Both the position numbers and the translations under genes were made by a program. A stretch of 64,000 nucleotides of DNA. Origin: JACVRW01 sp036519295. Its GTDB lineage: Bacteria; Actinomycetota; Thermoleophilia; Solirubrobacterales; Thermoleophilaceae. The notes under the pieces were generated by a model. That model had not been told where the DNA came from, made no database searches, and saw only the letters and a program-made list of their open reading frames with translations. How positions within the stretch are numbered: position 1 is the stretch's first letter; each line of letters begins with the position of its first letter. This document shows, one piece after another, positions 35,581 to 43,729 of the stretch. Location: contig DATDLN010000237.1 in NCBI GenBank assembly GCA_036519295.1, forward strand, positions 9,728 through 73,727, read 5' to 3'.

Positions 35581-36444
35581 GTGCCCGAGCTCCCCGAGAT
35601 CGAGACGATTCGCCGCCAGCTTGCCCCCGCGCTCGAGGGCCGCCGCCTCGAGCGCATGGAGGTGCTGGACCCTCGCTGGTGCGAGCCCGCGCCCCCGAGC
35701 GCGCTCGAGGACGCGGTACGCGGGCGCACGATCGAGCGCCTCGGCCGCCGCGGCAAGTACCTCATCGTCTCGCTCGAGGACGACGTGCATCTGGCGATGC
35801 ACCTGCGCATGACCGGAAACCTGCTGTTGGCGCACGCCTCCGATCCCGATCCGCCGTACCTGCGCGTCCGCTTCGTGCTCGGCCCGGACGGGACCAAGGA
35901 GATGCTGTTCACGGATGTGCGCCGTTTCGGCACCGGCGCCGTGCTGCTCGGGAGCGACGCGCTCGCCGAGTTCTTTGCCTCCCGGCTTGGAGTGGAACCG
36001 CTCAGCCCGGACTTCACCGCCGAGGCGCTGCGCGCGCTCGCGAGGGGCCGTCGCGCGCCTGTCAAGGCTTTCCTGCTGACCCAGGAGCGGATAGCCGGGG
36101 TGGGCAACATCTATGCCGACGAGGCGCTGTGGAGGGCCCGCATCCATCCGCTGCGGCCGGTCGGGAAGCTGAGGCGCTCCCAGATCGAGGAGCTGCGCGA
36201 CGGGGTGGTTGAGACGCTGAACGCGGGGATCGACGCAAAGGGCGCATCCATCGACGACTTCCGCCACACGGACGGCGCCCGCGGCTCGTTCCAGGAGCGC
36301 TTCCTCGTGTACTCGCGCGAGGGTGAGCCGTGCCCGCGATGCGGCACGCCCATCACGAAGCTGCGCGCCGCCGGCCGCGGCACCTACGTGTGCCCGAACT
36401 GCCAGCGGCGACCGCGCTTGCGGCGAGCGGCTCGTTCTGCTTGA
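35581..36444 (+). CDS. mutM: Formamidopyrimidine-DNA glycosylase
   Basis: A 287-residue Fpg/MutM that removes 8-oxoguanine and nicks the abasic site. The GTG start gives MPELPEIETIRRQL, so Pro2 and Glu3 form the active site. RRGKYLIVSLEDDVHLAMHLRMTG and FTDVRRFGTGAV are family segments; the helix-two-turn-helix contains GVGNIYADEALW. A C-terminal zinc finger (CPRCGTPITK then CPNCQR) completes the fold. It lies 31 bp after xerD. Confidence 0.96.
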   Translation: MPELPEIETIRRQLAPALEGRRLERMEVLDPRWCEPAPPSALEDAVRGRTIERLGRRGKYLIVSLEDDVHLAMHLRMTGNLLLAHASDPDPPYLRVRFVLGPDGTKEMLFTDVRRFGTGAVLLGSDALAEFFASRLGVEPLSPDFTAEALRALARGRRAPVKAFLLTQERIAGVGNIYADEALWRARIHPLRPVGKLRRSQIEELRDGVVETLNAGIDAKGASIDDFRHTDGARGSFQERFLVYSREGEPCPRCGTPITKLRAAGRGTYVCPNCQRRPRLRRAARSA

Positions 36445-36520
36445 CATCACGACCGCCCCGGCGTCGGGGATCTTCGTGACGGTGCGGGGGCAAGAAACCT
36501 CGGCTCGGAACTTTCCAGTA

Positions 36521-36841
36521 ATGGAACGCCAGCAAGCCCCCGATCTCGTCGAGTCCGTGCTCGACCTCGCCGGCCTGAGCGAGCAGATCATGGCCCACAT
36601 GGCCCGCTGGGGGGGGACAAAGCGCGCCGGATTCGCCACCGCCGGACCAGGTCTTCCGCGACCTGGTCGGCGGGATCCTGCATCCGCTCGTGGAGCACTA
36701 TTCGCCGCCGCCGTCGAAGCCGCGAGCGAGTTCCTGGCCGAAGCGGTTATGACGATCGAGGCCGAGATCCTGCTCGTAGAGCCTCCGCGCGGCGGCCCCG
36801 AACGAAGACGTCGCCCCCGATTGCCTCGGCGGCCGTGCTGA
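36521..36841 (+). CDS. Small unknown protein with compensating frame shifts around a G8 run
   Basis: The open frame from the ATG at 36521 reads MERQQAPDLVESVLDLAGL and ends with AVMTIEAEILLVEPP. The middle (about 36611-36710) is Arg/Pro-rich junk in this frame but reads APDSPPPDQVFRDLVGGILH in the next frame. The change occurs at a run of eight G (36609-36616) and reverts in a CCG repeat near 36705. Two compensating indels would restore a protein of about 100 residues. I do not recognise the family; it appears helical and cytosolic. Confidence 0.45.
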   Translation: MERQQAPDLVESVLDLAGLSEQIMAHMARWGGTKRAGFATAGPGLPRPGRRDPASARGALFAAAVEAASEFLAEAVMTIEAEILLVEPPRGGPERRRRPRLPRRPC

Positions 36842-36852
36842 ACCTCAGACGG

Positions 36853-37470
36853 TCAGCCCGGCCGCACGCCGCTGAGCAGCGCCATCTCGCGCCACTTCCA
36901 GAAGCAGTCAACGTCTGCGAAGCCGATGTCGCGCAGCCAGCCGACCTGCGTCTCCACGTCGAGCAGCCTGTTGGACGGGTCCTCGGGCACGCGTGCGAGC
37001 TCGAGGTACTCGCGGTGGAGCGCCGGGGTGGGAGAGGACACGTGCTCGAGGTTGGAGAAGCGCCCGCCCGGCGCGAGCAGCCGGAAGACCTCGCCGTAGA
37101 GCTCGCGCTTGCGGGCGTCCTCCAGATGGTGGATGGCGAGGCTCGACACGACGAGCTCGAACCTCCCGAGATCGGGCAGCGGCTCCGCCAGGTCGTGCTC
37201 TCGCACCTCGACCGCCGGCGCGTCCGCGAACCGCTCTCGCGCCCGTTCGAGCATGGGGGGCGAGAAGTCCACGGCCACGCCGCCGGCCTCGGGCCGCGCC
37301 GCCCCCACGAGCGCGAGCAGCCGCCCGTCGCCGCAGCCGAGATCGAGCACCCGCTCGACCCGCTCCGGCAGCAGCTCGAGCAGCGCCGTCTCGCCTTCCG
37401 CCCGGTGGGGGATCCGGTCGGCCCGCCCGCGGTACTCCTCGACCTTCTCCGGGGCGAGCCACTCGCTCAT
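36853..37470 (-). CDS. Class I SAM-dependent methyltransferase
   Basis: A 205-residue methyltransferase from an ATG at 37470 preceded by GGAGGGGGAG. Motif I is VLDLGCGDGRLLALVGA; then VAVDFSPPMLERARERF, the acidic VREHDLAEPLPDL, FELVVSSLAIHHLED and VFRLLAPGGRFSNLEH. The IHHL segment is typical of small-molecule methyltransferases of the UbiE/Trm class. Substrate unknown. It follows the glutaredoxin gene on the same strand, which ends just upstream of its start, so they form a two-gene operon. Confidence 0.85.
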   Translation of the reverse strand: MSEWLAPEKVEEYRGRADRIPHRAEGETALLELLPERVERVLDLGCGDGRLLALVGAARPEAGGVAVDFSPPMLERARERFADAPAVEVREHDLAEPLPDLGRFELVVSSLAIHHLEDARKRELYGEVFRLLAPGGRFSNLEHVSSPTPALHREYLELARVPEDPSNRLLDVETQVGWLRDIGFADVDCFWKWREMALLSGVRPG

Positions 37471-37483
37471 CTCCCCCTCCAGC

Positions 37484-37750
37484 TCACGCGGCAAGCAGTG
37501 CCGCCAGGCGGCCGTCGCGGTCCGCCTCCAGCAGCTCGCGAAAGCCGCCGACCGCGCGCTGACCGATTACGACCTGCGGGAAGGTCATCTGGCCCGTGAG
37601 GGCCACTAGCTCGGCGCGGCCGGTTGGATCCTTGGCGAGGTTCACCTCGCGGTAATCCACGCCGCGCGCCTGGAGCAGCGCCTTCGCCTGGCGGCAAAAG
37701 CCGCAGGGCTCGGTCGTATAGAGGGTGACGCCCCCATTCGCGTCCGCCAT
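37484..37750 (-). CDS. Glutaredoxin-like protein
   Basis: An 88-residue glutaredoxin with the active site TTEPCGFCRQAKALL (CGFC), the cis-Pro loop TGQMTFPQVVIG and the glutathione-site segment AVGGFRELLE. Actinobacterial relatives include the mycothiol-dependent mycoredoxins, which carry C-x-x-C in the same place, so the partner thiol is uncertain. The protein reduces mixed disulfides. It lies upstream of the methyltransferase on the same strand. Confidence 0.88.
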   Translation of the reverse strand: MADANGGVTLYTTEPCGFCRQAKALLQARGVDYREVNLAKDPTGRAELVALTGQMTFPQVVIGQRAVGGFRELLEADRDGRLAALLAA

Positions 37751-37789
37751 CGGGTTCAGAGTGTAGGAAAGTGATCGCTCCCCTCATTC

Positions 37790-37918
37790 CCCGCCCGTTT
37801 GGCGGCTGCGAAGCATCGCCTGGCGTCGTCCTCGCGTATTCCGAGGGCAAGCCGGCGCTAGCCGGCTGTAGGCGGCGGAGCCCCCTGGTCCTGGCCATGC
37901 TCGCTTGTCCCTCGCCAA
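37790..37918 (+). repeat. Structured leader/dispersed repeat before recO, copy B
   Basis: Same ordered blocks as the pyrG copy: CCCGCCCGT (37790), GGCTGC (37804), CTGGCG (37820), GTCCTCG (37828), then a hairpin AGCCGGC-GCTA-GCCGGCT (37850-37867) and a shared tail (37879-37897) ending in GCCA. The hairpin sequence differs from copy A while pairing is kept. Confidence 0.5.
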
Positions 37919-37949
37919 GCCGGGCGCGGAATTCGCGGAGGGATCACTA

Positions 37950-38693
37950 GTGCCCGGTGCGTACAAAACCGAAGCAGTGGTGCTGCGATCGATCCGTTTC
38001 GGCGAAGCCGACCGCGTGCTCCACCTCTATACACAGGACCGGGGCCGGGTGGGGGCGATGGCGAAGGGGGTGCGGCGTGTCCGGTCGCGGCTCGGCGGCC
38101 GGCTCGAGCCGCTCAGCCGCGTTCGGCTGGTGCTGCACGAGGGGCGCGGTGAGCTCTGCACGGTGAGCCAGGCCGACACCGTGTGCGCCCACGCGGCGCT
38201 GCGCGACCGCCGAGCGTCGCTGGAGCGCGCCTCGCAGGCGTGCGAGGCGGTGCTGCGGCTCCTCGACTCGAGCGAGCCGAACCGGCCCGCCTACAACCTG
38301 CTCTGCAACGAGCTCTCCCTGCTCGACACCCACCCCGAGCTGGCCACCCGGGCCCAGGCGCTCGCCTTCCGGCTGAAGCTGCTGCTGGCGGCGGGCTTTG
38401 CACCGGAGCTCGCTTCGTGCGCCGCCTGCGGCGACTCCGAACATCTGGGGGCGTTCTCACCGAGCGCCGGCGGCGTGGTCTGCGCCGGCTGCGAGGCGGG
38501 CTCGTTCCCGCTCGACGAGGAAACCCATCGCTTCCTCGTGACGGCACTCATCCGACCGCTCGCGGAGGCGCCGGAGGCCGCGGAGCGCGCCCTGTCGCAG
38601 GCCGATCGCGCGATCGCCGAAACGGCCGAGTACCACGCGCACGTTCGACTCAGGCGAGTAACTGGGCGTGAGCCGGCCGCCGGCCGACCGTAG
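37950..38693 (+). CDS. recO: DNA repair protein RecO
   Basis: A 247-residue RecO, which loads RecA with RecR in gap repair. The GTG at 37950 has GGAGG eight bases upstream and gives MPGAYKTEAVVLRSIRFGEA, the OB-fold start. The zinc site is CAACGD with a second pair at CAGCEAG. The central helical domain (LLLAAGFAPELASC) is typical. Other in-frame starts reach 37905 inside the leader repeat. Transcription probably ends at the strong hairpin at 38752-38791. Confidence 0.92.
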   Translation: MPGAYKTEAVVLRSIRFGEADRVLHLYTQDRGRVGAMAKGVRRVRSRLGGRLEPLSRVRLVLHEGRGELCTVSQADTVCAHAALRDRRASLERASQACEAVLRLLDSSEPNRPAYNLLCNELSLLDTHPELATRAQALAFRLKLLLAAGFAPELASCAACGDSEHLGAFSPSAGGVVCAGCEAGSFPLDEETHRFLVTALIRPLAEAPEAAERALSQADRAIAETAEYHAHVRLRRVTGREPAAGRP

Positions 38694-38751
38694 GGACAAG
38701 TCCCGTCGGGGGCAAGTCCCCTTCGCGCGCGTTCGAGTCAGGCGAAGGCAA

Positions 38752-38791
38752 CTCGCCCCCCCGCCGGTGGTGGAGCCGGCGGGGGGGCGAG
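38752..38791. terminator. Perfect 16-bp stem between convergent genes
   Basis: CTCGCCCCCCCGCCGG (38752-38767) pairs perfectly with 38776-38791 across an 8-base loop. It sits between recO and the convergent GNAT-like gene and can end transcription from both sides, although no T-tract follows. Confidence 0.7.
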
Positions 38792-38802
38792 ATGCTGCTC
38801 GC

Positions 38803-39120
38803 TCAGGCCTCGGTGGCCCGCTCGCGGAAGGGGGCGAGCGCTGCGCCCAGACGGTCGGGCAGTGAGGGCGTCTGCGAGGAGGCTCGCAGGGCGCCGAAAC
38901 GCATGCGCAGTATCTGCGTCAGGACGGCGGTCTGCTGGAACGGGTCGGCGATCACGCGCCCGTCGGTCAGGGAAACCGCGGCGGCGGGCTTACCGTCGAT
39001 CTCTCCGATCAGCGCGGGCGCCGAGAGCGGCCGCCGGCTGTCGAGCTCGGCGAGCCGGCTCAGTGCGGACTCGTCCGCGTCCGTGGCCTGGCGGATGTTG
39101 TAGGCGTTGGTGGGGTACAT
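38803..39120 (-). CDS. Short GNAT-like protein
   Basis: A 105-residue protein from an ATG at 39120 with GGGAG upstream. The opening IRQATDADESALSRLAELDS is the N-terminal part of a GNAT acetyltransferase, and the middle SLTDGRVIADPFQQTA is a conserved strand. The acetyl-CoA motif (Q/RxxGxG/A) is absent, so the protein is probably not an active acetyltransferase. Short proteins of this type are frequent in actinobacteria, and their role is unknown. Confidence 0.65.
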   Translation of the reverse strand: MYPTNAYNIRQATDADESALSRLAELDSRRPLSAPALIGEIDGKPAAAVSLTDGRVIADPFQQTAVLTQILRMRFGALRASSQTPSLPDRLGAALAPFRERATEA

Positions 39121-39366
39121 GCGGCTCCCTTCCGGTTGGCGTACTGGACCATTACCGCCGGCGGCCGTCCCCATTGGACCGAGCAGGGGCGCTGCCGGGC
39201 CCCCTCCGAACAGGGGGAGGCAGCGATATCGAGGCGCGCCAGGCGGAGTCCATCCAGTGACGACGCTACCTCCGTGCGAGCAGCCCTACCGCGACATGAG
39301 TCACATAACGCGCAACCGCACCGTCGCAGAGCTTCTGGCCAGGCCGCGGTGTCCGTCCCGTGGGGG

Positions 39367-40248
39367 ATGAGACCCTCTAGAGCCGATGCCACAGTGCGAA
39401 CGTCTGGAAAGGCGGTGTCCGGGCCGCTGAGATCCGGTGCCGGCGATGGTGGGCGCGGCTACGCGATCGAGGGCGGTCGCGCCGACGCCGACCGCCTCGC
39501 GCGCCAGGCGCGGGTGATGGCGGAGGCGACCGGCGCGTTTCTCTCACGCCTGGGCCTGCGCGCCGGGTGGGCGTGTCTCGATGTGGGCTGCGGGGACGGG
39601 CAGGTGACCCTTGAGCTTGCCAGGGCGGTCGGGCCGGCCGGGCGGGCCGTGGGGATCGACATCGACGAGCAGGCGCTGGCAATCGCCGGTCGGTCGGCGC
39701 GGGAGGCTGGCCTGACCGCGGAGTTCATCCGGGCCGATGCCACCGAGCCGCCTGCGCGTGACGTCTTCGACCTCGCCTACGCTCGGCTGTTGCTGAGTCA
39801 CCTGCCGGATCCCTCCGCGGCGCTGCGCGCGATGCGGTCCGCGGTTCGCCCAGGCGGCTTCGTGGCCATCGAGGATCTCTTCACCGGCACCCTGCGCTCC
39901 GAGCCGCCGGCACCGGCCCTCGACCGCTTGCAGGACGTCTACAGCGCCACCGTTCGTGCGCGCGGGGGCGACCCGACAATCGGACCGCGACTGCCGGCGC
40001 TGTTTGCCGCCGCCGGGCTCACGGAGGTGGGCGAGGTTACGGTCGAGAACCCGATGAGGACTGCGCAGGACAAGATCTTCCTCGCCGAGCTGGTCGACAA
40101 CATGCGCGAGGCGATCCTCACTTCCGGTGCCGCGACCGCCTCCGAGCTCGACGAGATCCGCGAAGGAGTGGAGCGCGCCGCTCGCGATCCAAAGCGGGTC
40201 TTCTACCAGGCTCGCATTCATCAGGTCCGGGGCCGCCGACCAGGCTGA
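39367..40248 (+). CDS. SAM-dependent methyltransferase
   Basis: A 293-residue methyltransferase from an ATG at 39367. Motif I is CLDVGCGDGQVTLELARAVG, then AVGIDIDEQALAIAG, RADATEPP, FDLAYARLLLSHLPDP and MRSAVRPGGFVAIEDL. The C-terminal 100 residues (PALFAAAGLTEVGEVTVENP) are typical of the UbiE/ArsM-like group. Substrate unknown. The first 40 residues have no conserved features, so a later start is possible. The 246 bp upstream hold only a CCCCCT/AGGGGG hairpin near 39200-39217. Confidence 0.8.
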   Translation: MRPSRADATVRTSGKAVSGPLRSGAGDGGRGYAIEGGRADADRLARQARVMAEATGAFLSRLGLRAGWACLDVGCGDGQVTLELARAVGPAGRAVGIDIDEQALAIAGRSAREAGLTAEFIRADATEPPARDVFDLAYARLLLSHLPDPSAALRAMRSAVRPGGFVAIEDLFTGTLRSEPPAPALDRLQDVYSATVRARGGDPTIGPRLPALFAAAGLTEVGEVTVENPMRTAQDKIFLAELVDNMREAILTSGAATASELDEIREGVERAARDPKRVFYQARIHQVRGRRPG

Positions 40249-40422
40249 CGGGCGTATCAGTCCCTCACCGGGCGGAGCGCCTGGAGCGCAGGACCTTCTG
40301 GCCTCTTCGCCGCGGCCGAGCTCGCGCGCAACGGTGCGCCGACGTTCACCACGTGCCGGCCTGAGCCCGGCACTGCGCGGTCGTCATTGGCGACGCAGGC
40401 GGCGGCGCAATACGATCCAGGC

Positions 40423-43080
40423 ATGGCGGTAGCGGCGGGTACGAAACTCGTCTACGACTTCGCCGAGGGCTCGAAGGACATGCGCGAACTCTTGGGCGGC
40501 AAGGGCGCGAACGTGGCCGAGATGACGCGGGTGCTGGGCGCGGAGCGGGTGCCGGCGGGGTTCACGATCACGACCGAGGCCTGTGTGGCGTACATGAAGG
40601 CCGAGCGCGAGTTCCCGGACGGGCTCGAGGACCAGCTCTGGGAGGCCCTCGGGCGGCTCGAGGAGCAGGCCGGCAGGCGGCTCGGCGAGGCGGACGACCC
40701 GCTGCTCGTGTCTGTCCGAAGCGGCGCCCGCGAGTCGATGCCCGGCATGCTGGACACGGTCCTCAACCTTGGCTTGAACGACGAGTCGGTGGAGGGGCTC
40801 GCGGGCGCGACCGAGAACGAGCGCTTCGCCTGGGACTCCTACCGGCGCTTCTGTCAGATGTTCGGCAACGTCTGCCGCGGGATCGCGGGCGAGCGGTACG
40901 AGGACCTGATCAGGGAGCGCAAGGAGGAGGCGGGCGTGAGCGAGGACGTTGAGCTCGTCACGGACGACCTCAAGGCTCTGACCGAGCGCTTCAGGGAGCT
41001 GTTCCGGGAGGAGACGGGCGAGGAGTTCCCTCAGGATCCGAGCGATCAGCTGCGCCAGGCGATCCGTGCGGTGTTCGACTCGTGGCTGGGGGCCCGGGCG
41101 ATCGAGTACCGGCGCATCAACCGCATCCCCGACGAATGGGGGACGGCGGTGAACGTCCAGCAGATGGTGTTCGGCAACAAGGGGGACACCTCGTGCAGCG
41201 GGGTCGCGTTCTCGCGCGACGAGATCACGGGGGAGCCGCGGCCATCCGGCGACTTCCTTCCGAAGGCCCAGGGGGAGGACGTCGTCTCGGGCGTGAGGAC
41301 CCCGCGCGACCTGCACGAGCTGGAGAGCCTGATGTCGCGGGCATACGAGGAGCTGATGGAGATCCTCCGCACGCTCGAGCGCCACTACGGCGACATGCAG
41401 GACACCGAGTTCACGGTGGAGGAGGGGCGCCTCTACATGCTCCAGACGCGCACCGCGAAGCGGCCGGCCCAGGCGGCGGTGCGGTTCGCCGTGGATGCGG
41501 TGAGGGAGCGGCTGCTCGACACGAGACAGGCGATCGCGACGATCGACGCCGGGCGCCTCGACGCCCTTCTGCACCCGGGCTTCTCCCGCGACGCCGACTA
41601 CGAGGTGCTGGCGGAGGGGGTGGCCGCCTCGCCGGGCGCCGCGAAGGGCGCGATCGTCTTCACCGCAGAGGACGCCGTGGCCGCGGCGGAAGGGGGTCGC
41701 GACGTGATCCTGGTGCGGCCGTTCACGGAGGCCGACGACGTCGCCGGCTTTCATGCCGCGAAGGGGATCCTGACGAGCGAAGGCGGCAAGGCCAGCCACG
41801 CGGCGCTGGTCGCGCGCGGGATGGGCAAGCCCTGCGTCTCCGGGGCGGGGACGCTCGAGATCGACCTGCATGCGAAGACCTTGAGCGCCAACGGGACGAA
41901 GCTCGGCGAGGGCGACCTGATCGCGATCGACGGCAGCGCCGGCGTGGTCACGACGGACGACGTACCGCTCGAGGATCCCACCGTGAGCGACGAGTTCGAG
42001 ACCGTGCTCCGCTGGGCCGACGAGCTCCGGACCTTGGGCGTGCGCACGAACGCCGACACCCCCGAGGACGCTGCCAAGGCCCGCGAGTTCGGCGCCGAGG
42101 GCGTCGGCCTGTGCCGCACCGAGCATATGTTCATAGCCGCGGATCGAGCGTCGAAGATGCGCACGATGATCATGGCCGAGACGGAGGACGAGCGCCGCGC
42201 CGCCCTCGAGGAGCTGCTGCCGCTCCAGCAAGAGGACTTCGAGGGGCTCTTCGACGAGATGAAGGGCCGGCCGGTCACGATCCGGCTGCTCGATCCGCCT
42301 CTCCACGAGTTCATGCCGCAGGCCGAGGAGGTCGCGCAGGAGCTGGAGCGGGCGAGGATCGAAGGGACCGGCAACGAGCGGGAGCTCGAGCACACCCTCG
42401 ATCGGATCCACAGCCTCGCCGAGACGAACCCCATGCTCGGCACCCGCGGCGTGCGGCTCGGGATCCTGCATCCGGAGATTTACGAGATGCAGGCGCGGGC
42501 CATCCTGCGGGCGGCCCTCGCGGTGCGCGAGCGGACGGGGACGGCCCCGGAGGTCGAGATCATGATCCCCTTGGTGGCCTACGAGCGGGAGCTTGAGCTG
42601 ATGCGCGGCCTGGTCGAGCGCGTGGCGGGCGATGAGTCGGCCGACGAGCTCGACCTCTCCATCGGCACGATGATCGAGCTGCCGCGGGCCTGCTTCGTCG
42701 CCAACAGGATCGCGAGCCAGGCGGACTTCTTCTCGTTCGGTACGAATGATCTGACCCAGACCGCGCTCGGGTTCTCGCGCGACGACGTGGAAGGCCGCTT
42801 CCTGAACCGCTACGTGGAGACCAAGGTGGTCGACCGCAGCCCCTTCGAAACCATCGACAAGCCGGGCGTCGGCTGGCTTGTGCGCCTCGCCGCCTGGACT
42901 GGGCGGGAGGAGAAGCCGGAGCTGAAGCTGGGGATCTGCGGCGAGCACGGGGGCGATCCCGACTCAATTGCGTTCTTCCAGCTGGCCGGGCTCGACTACG
43001 TCAGCTGCTCGCCCTACCGGGTGCCGATCGCCCGCGTGGCTGCGGCCCAGGCGGCGATAGCCGATCCCGCCACGTCCTGA
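40423..43080 (+). CDS. ppdK: Pyruvate, phosphate dikinase
   Basis: An 885-residue PPDK that interconverts PEP, AMP and PPi with pyruvate, ATP and Pi. The N-terminal ATP-grasp domain opens YDFAEGSKDMRELLGGKGAN and has VSVRSGARESMPGMLDTVLN. The phosphohistidine domain carries SEGGKASHAALVARGMGKPC (catalytic His). The C-terminal PEP-binding barrel ends with FFSFGTNDLTQTALGFSRDD and GICGEHGGDP. The ATG at 40423 gives the usual start; one at 40387 adds 12 residues. Its 3' end overlaps the convergent tetR gene by 80 bp. Confidence 0.95.
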   Translation: MAVAAGTKLVYDFAEGSKDMRELLGGKGANVAEMTRVLGAERVPAGFTITTEACVAYMKAEREFPDGLEDQLWEALGRLEEQAGRRLGEADDPLLVSVRSGARESMPGMLDTVLNLGLNDESVEGLAGATENERFAWDSYRRFCQMFGNVCRGIAGERYEDLIRERKEEAGVSEDVELVTDDLKALTERFRELFREETGEEFPQDPSDQLRQAIRAVFDSWLGARAIEYRRINRIPDEWGTAVNVQQMVFGNKGDTSCSGVAFSRDEITGEPRPSGDFLPKAQGEDVVSGVRTPRDLHELESLMSRAYEELMEILRTLERHYGDMQDTEFTVEEGRLYMLQTRTAKRPAQAAVRFAVDAVRERLLDTRQAIATIDAGRLDALLHPGFSRDADYEVLAEGVAASPGAAKGAIVFTAEDAVAAAEGGRDVILVRPFTEADDVAGFHAAKGILTSEGGKASHAALVARGMGKPCVSGAGTLEIDLHAKTLSANGTKLGEGDLIAIDGSAGVVTTDDVPLEDPTVSDEFETVLRWADELRTLGVRTNADTPEDAAKAREFGAEGVGLCRTEHMFIAADRASKMRTMIMAETEDERRAALEELLPLQQEDFEGLFDEMKGRPVTIRLLDPPLHEFMPQAEEVAQELERARIEGTGNERELEHTLDRIHSLAETNPMLGTRGVRLGILHPEIYEMQARAILRAALAVRERTGTAPEVEIMIPLVAYERELELMRGLVERVAGDESADELDLSIGTMIELPRACFVANRIASQADFFSFGTNDLTQTALGFSRDDVEGRFLNRYVETKVVDRSPFETIDKPGVGWLVRLAAWTGREEKPELKLGICGEHGGDPDSIAFFQLAGLDYVSCSPYRVPIARVAAAQAAIADPATS

Positions 43081-43675
43081 GCTCGGCCTCGTCCATCGCG
43101 AAAGGGATGAAGAGCGCGAGCAGGGCGCGCTCCACGTCCTGGTCGGCGCCGCTCGCGATGCGGTGCAGGCCCAGGCCGTCCACGAGAGCGACGAAGATGC
43201 GGGCGCCCTCCTCGGGGCGCGGCGAACCGGCCGCTCGCAAAGCGGTCTCGGCGACCTCCGCGTAGAGGTCGAGCGAGGCGCGGGCGGCCTCGCGCAGCGA
43301 AGGCCTGCGCGACGCCTCGAGGTAGAGCTCGAACTGCGCCACGTCATTCGAGCCGCGGCCTGCCCGCAGCTCCGCGAGGAGCACGCGCGCGACCTCGGCC
43401 GGCGGTACGCGCCGGCCCTCGAGCTCGTGTGCGACGGCTCGGAGCCGCTCGGCCTCCCCGCCCACGAACAGGAGCAACGCCTCGTCGAGGAGCTCGTCGA
43501 GAGAATTGAAGTAGTAGGTCGTGGTCGAGGTGGGAACGCCGGCGACCTCGGCGACCGCCCGGTGAGTCGTCGCCGCGACGCCGCGCTCGGCGATCACCCG
43601 CAGCGCAGCCGCGAGGATCGCCGCGCGGCGGCGCTCGCCGCGCGGCTGGCGCCTCTCCACCGCCACGGGAGCCAT
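43001..43675 (-). CDS. TetR-family transcriptional regulator
   Basis: A 224-residue TetR regulator. The N-terminal HTH is clear: RRAAILAAALRVIAERGV, then TTHRAVAEVAGVPTSTTTYY. The ligand domain contains ALVDGLGLHRIASGADQ. The C-terminal 26 codons lie antisense within ppdK. It is divergent from the beta-helix protein gene, with 54 bp between starts and a near-palindrome in that gap, so it probably represses itself and that gene. The ligand is unknown. Confidence 0.88.
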   Translation of the reverse strand: MAPVAVERRQPRGERRRAAILAAALRVIAERGVAATTHRAVAEVAGVPTSTTTYYFNSLDELLDEALLLFVGGEAERLRAVAHELEGRRVPPAEVARVLLAELRAGRGSNDVAQFELYLEASRRPSLREAARASLDLYAEVAETALRAAGSPRPEEGARIFVALVDGLGLHRIASGADQDVERALLALFIPFAMDEAELRTWRDRLSPPGPQPRGRSAPGRASS

Positions 43676-43690
43676 GGTAGGGGGAAGAGT

Positions 43691-43704
43691 TGCACATATG
43701 TCCA
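43691..43704. promoter_or_regulatory. Near-palindrome, possible TetR operator
   Basis: TGCACATATGTCCA has a perfect ACATATGT core (43694-43701) and TG/CA ends, with one mismatched pair. It sits centrally in the 54-bp gap between the divergent tetR and beta-helix genes. Confidence 0.4.
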
Positions 43705-43729
43705 GCTTTGTGTAGGGTGCCGCGCCGGG

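Noticed and set aside
40384..42948. Open frame of 854 codons opposite ppdK
   Set aside because: Pure antisense shadow of a strongly coding gene; His/Arg/Leu-rich with no domain, a common effect of high GC.
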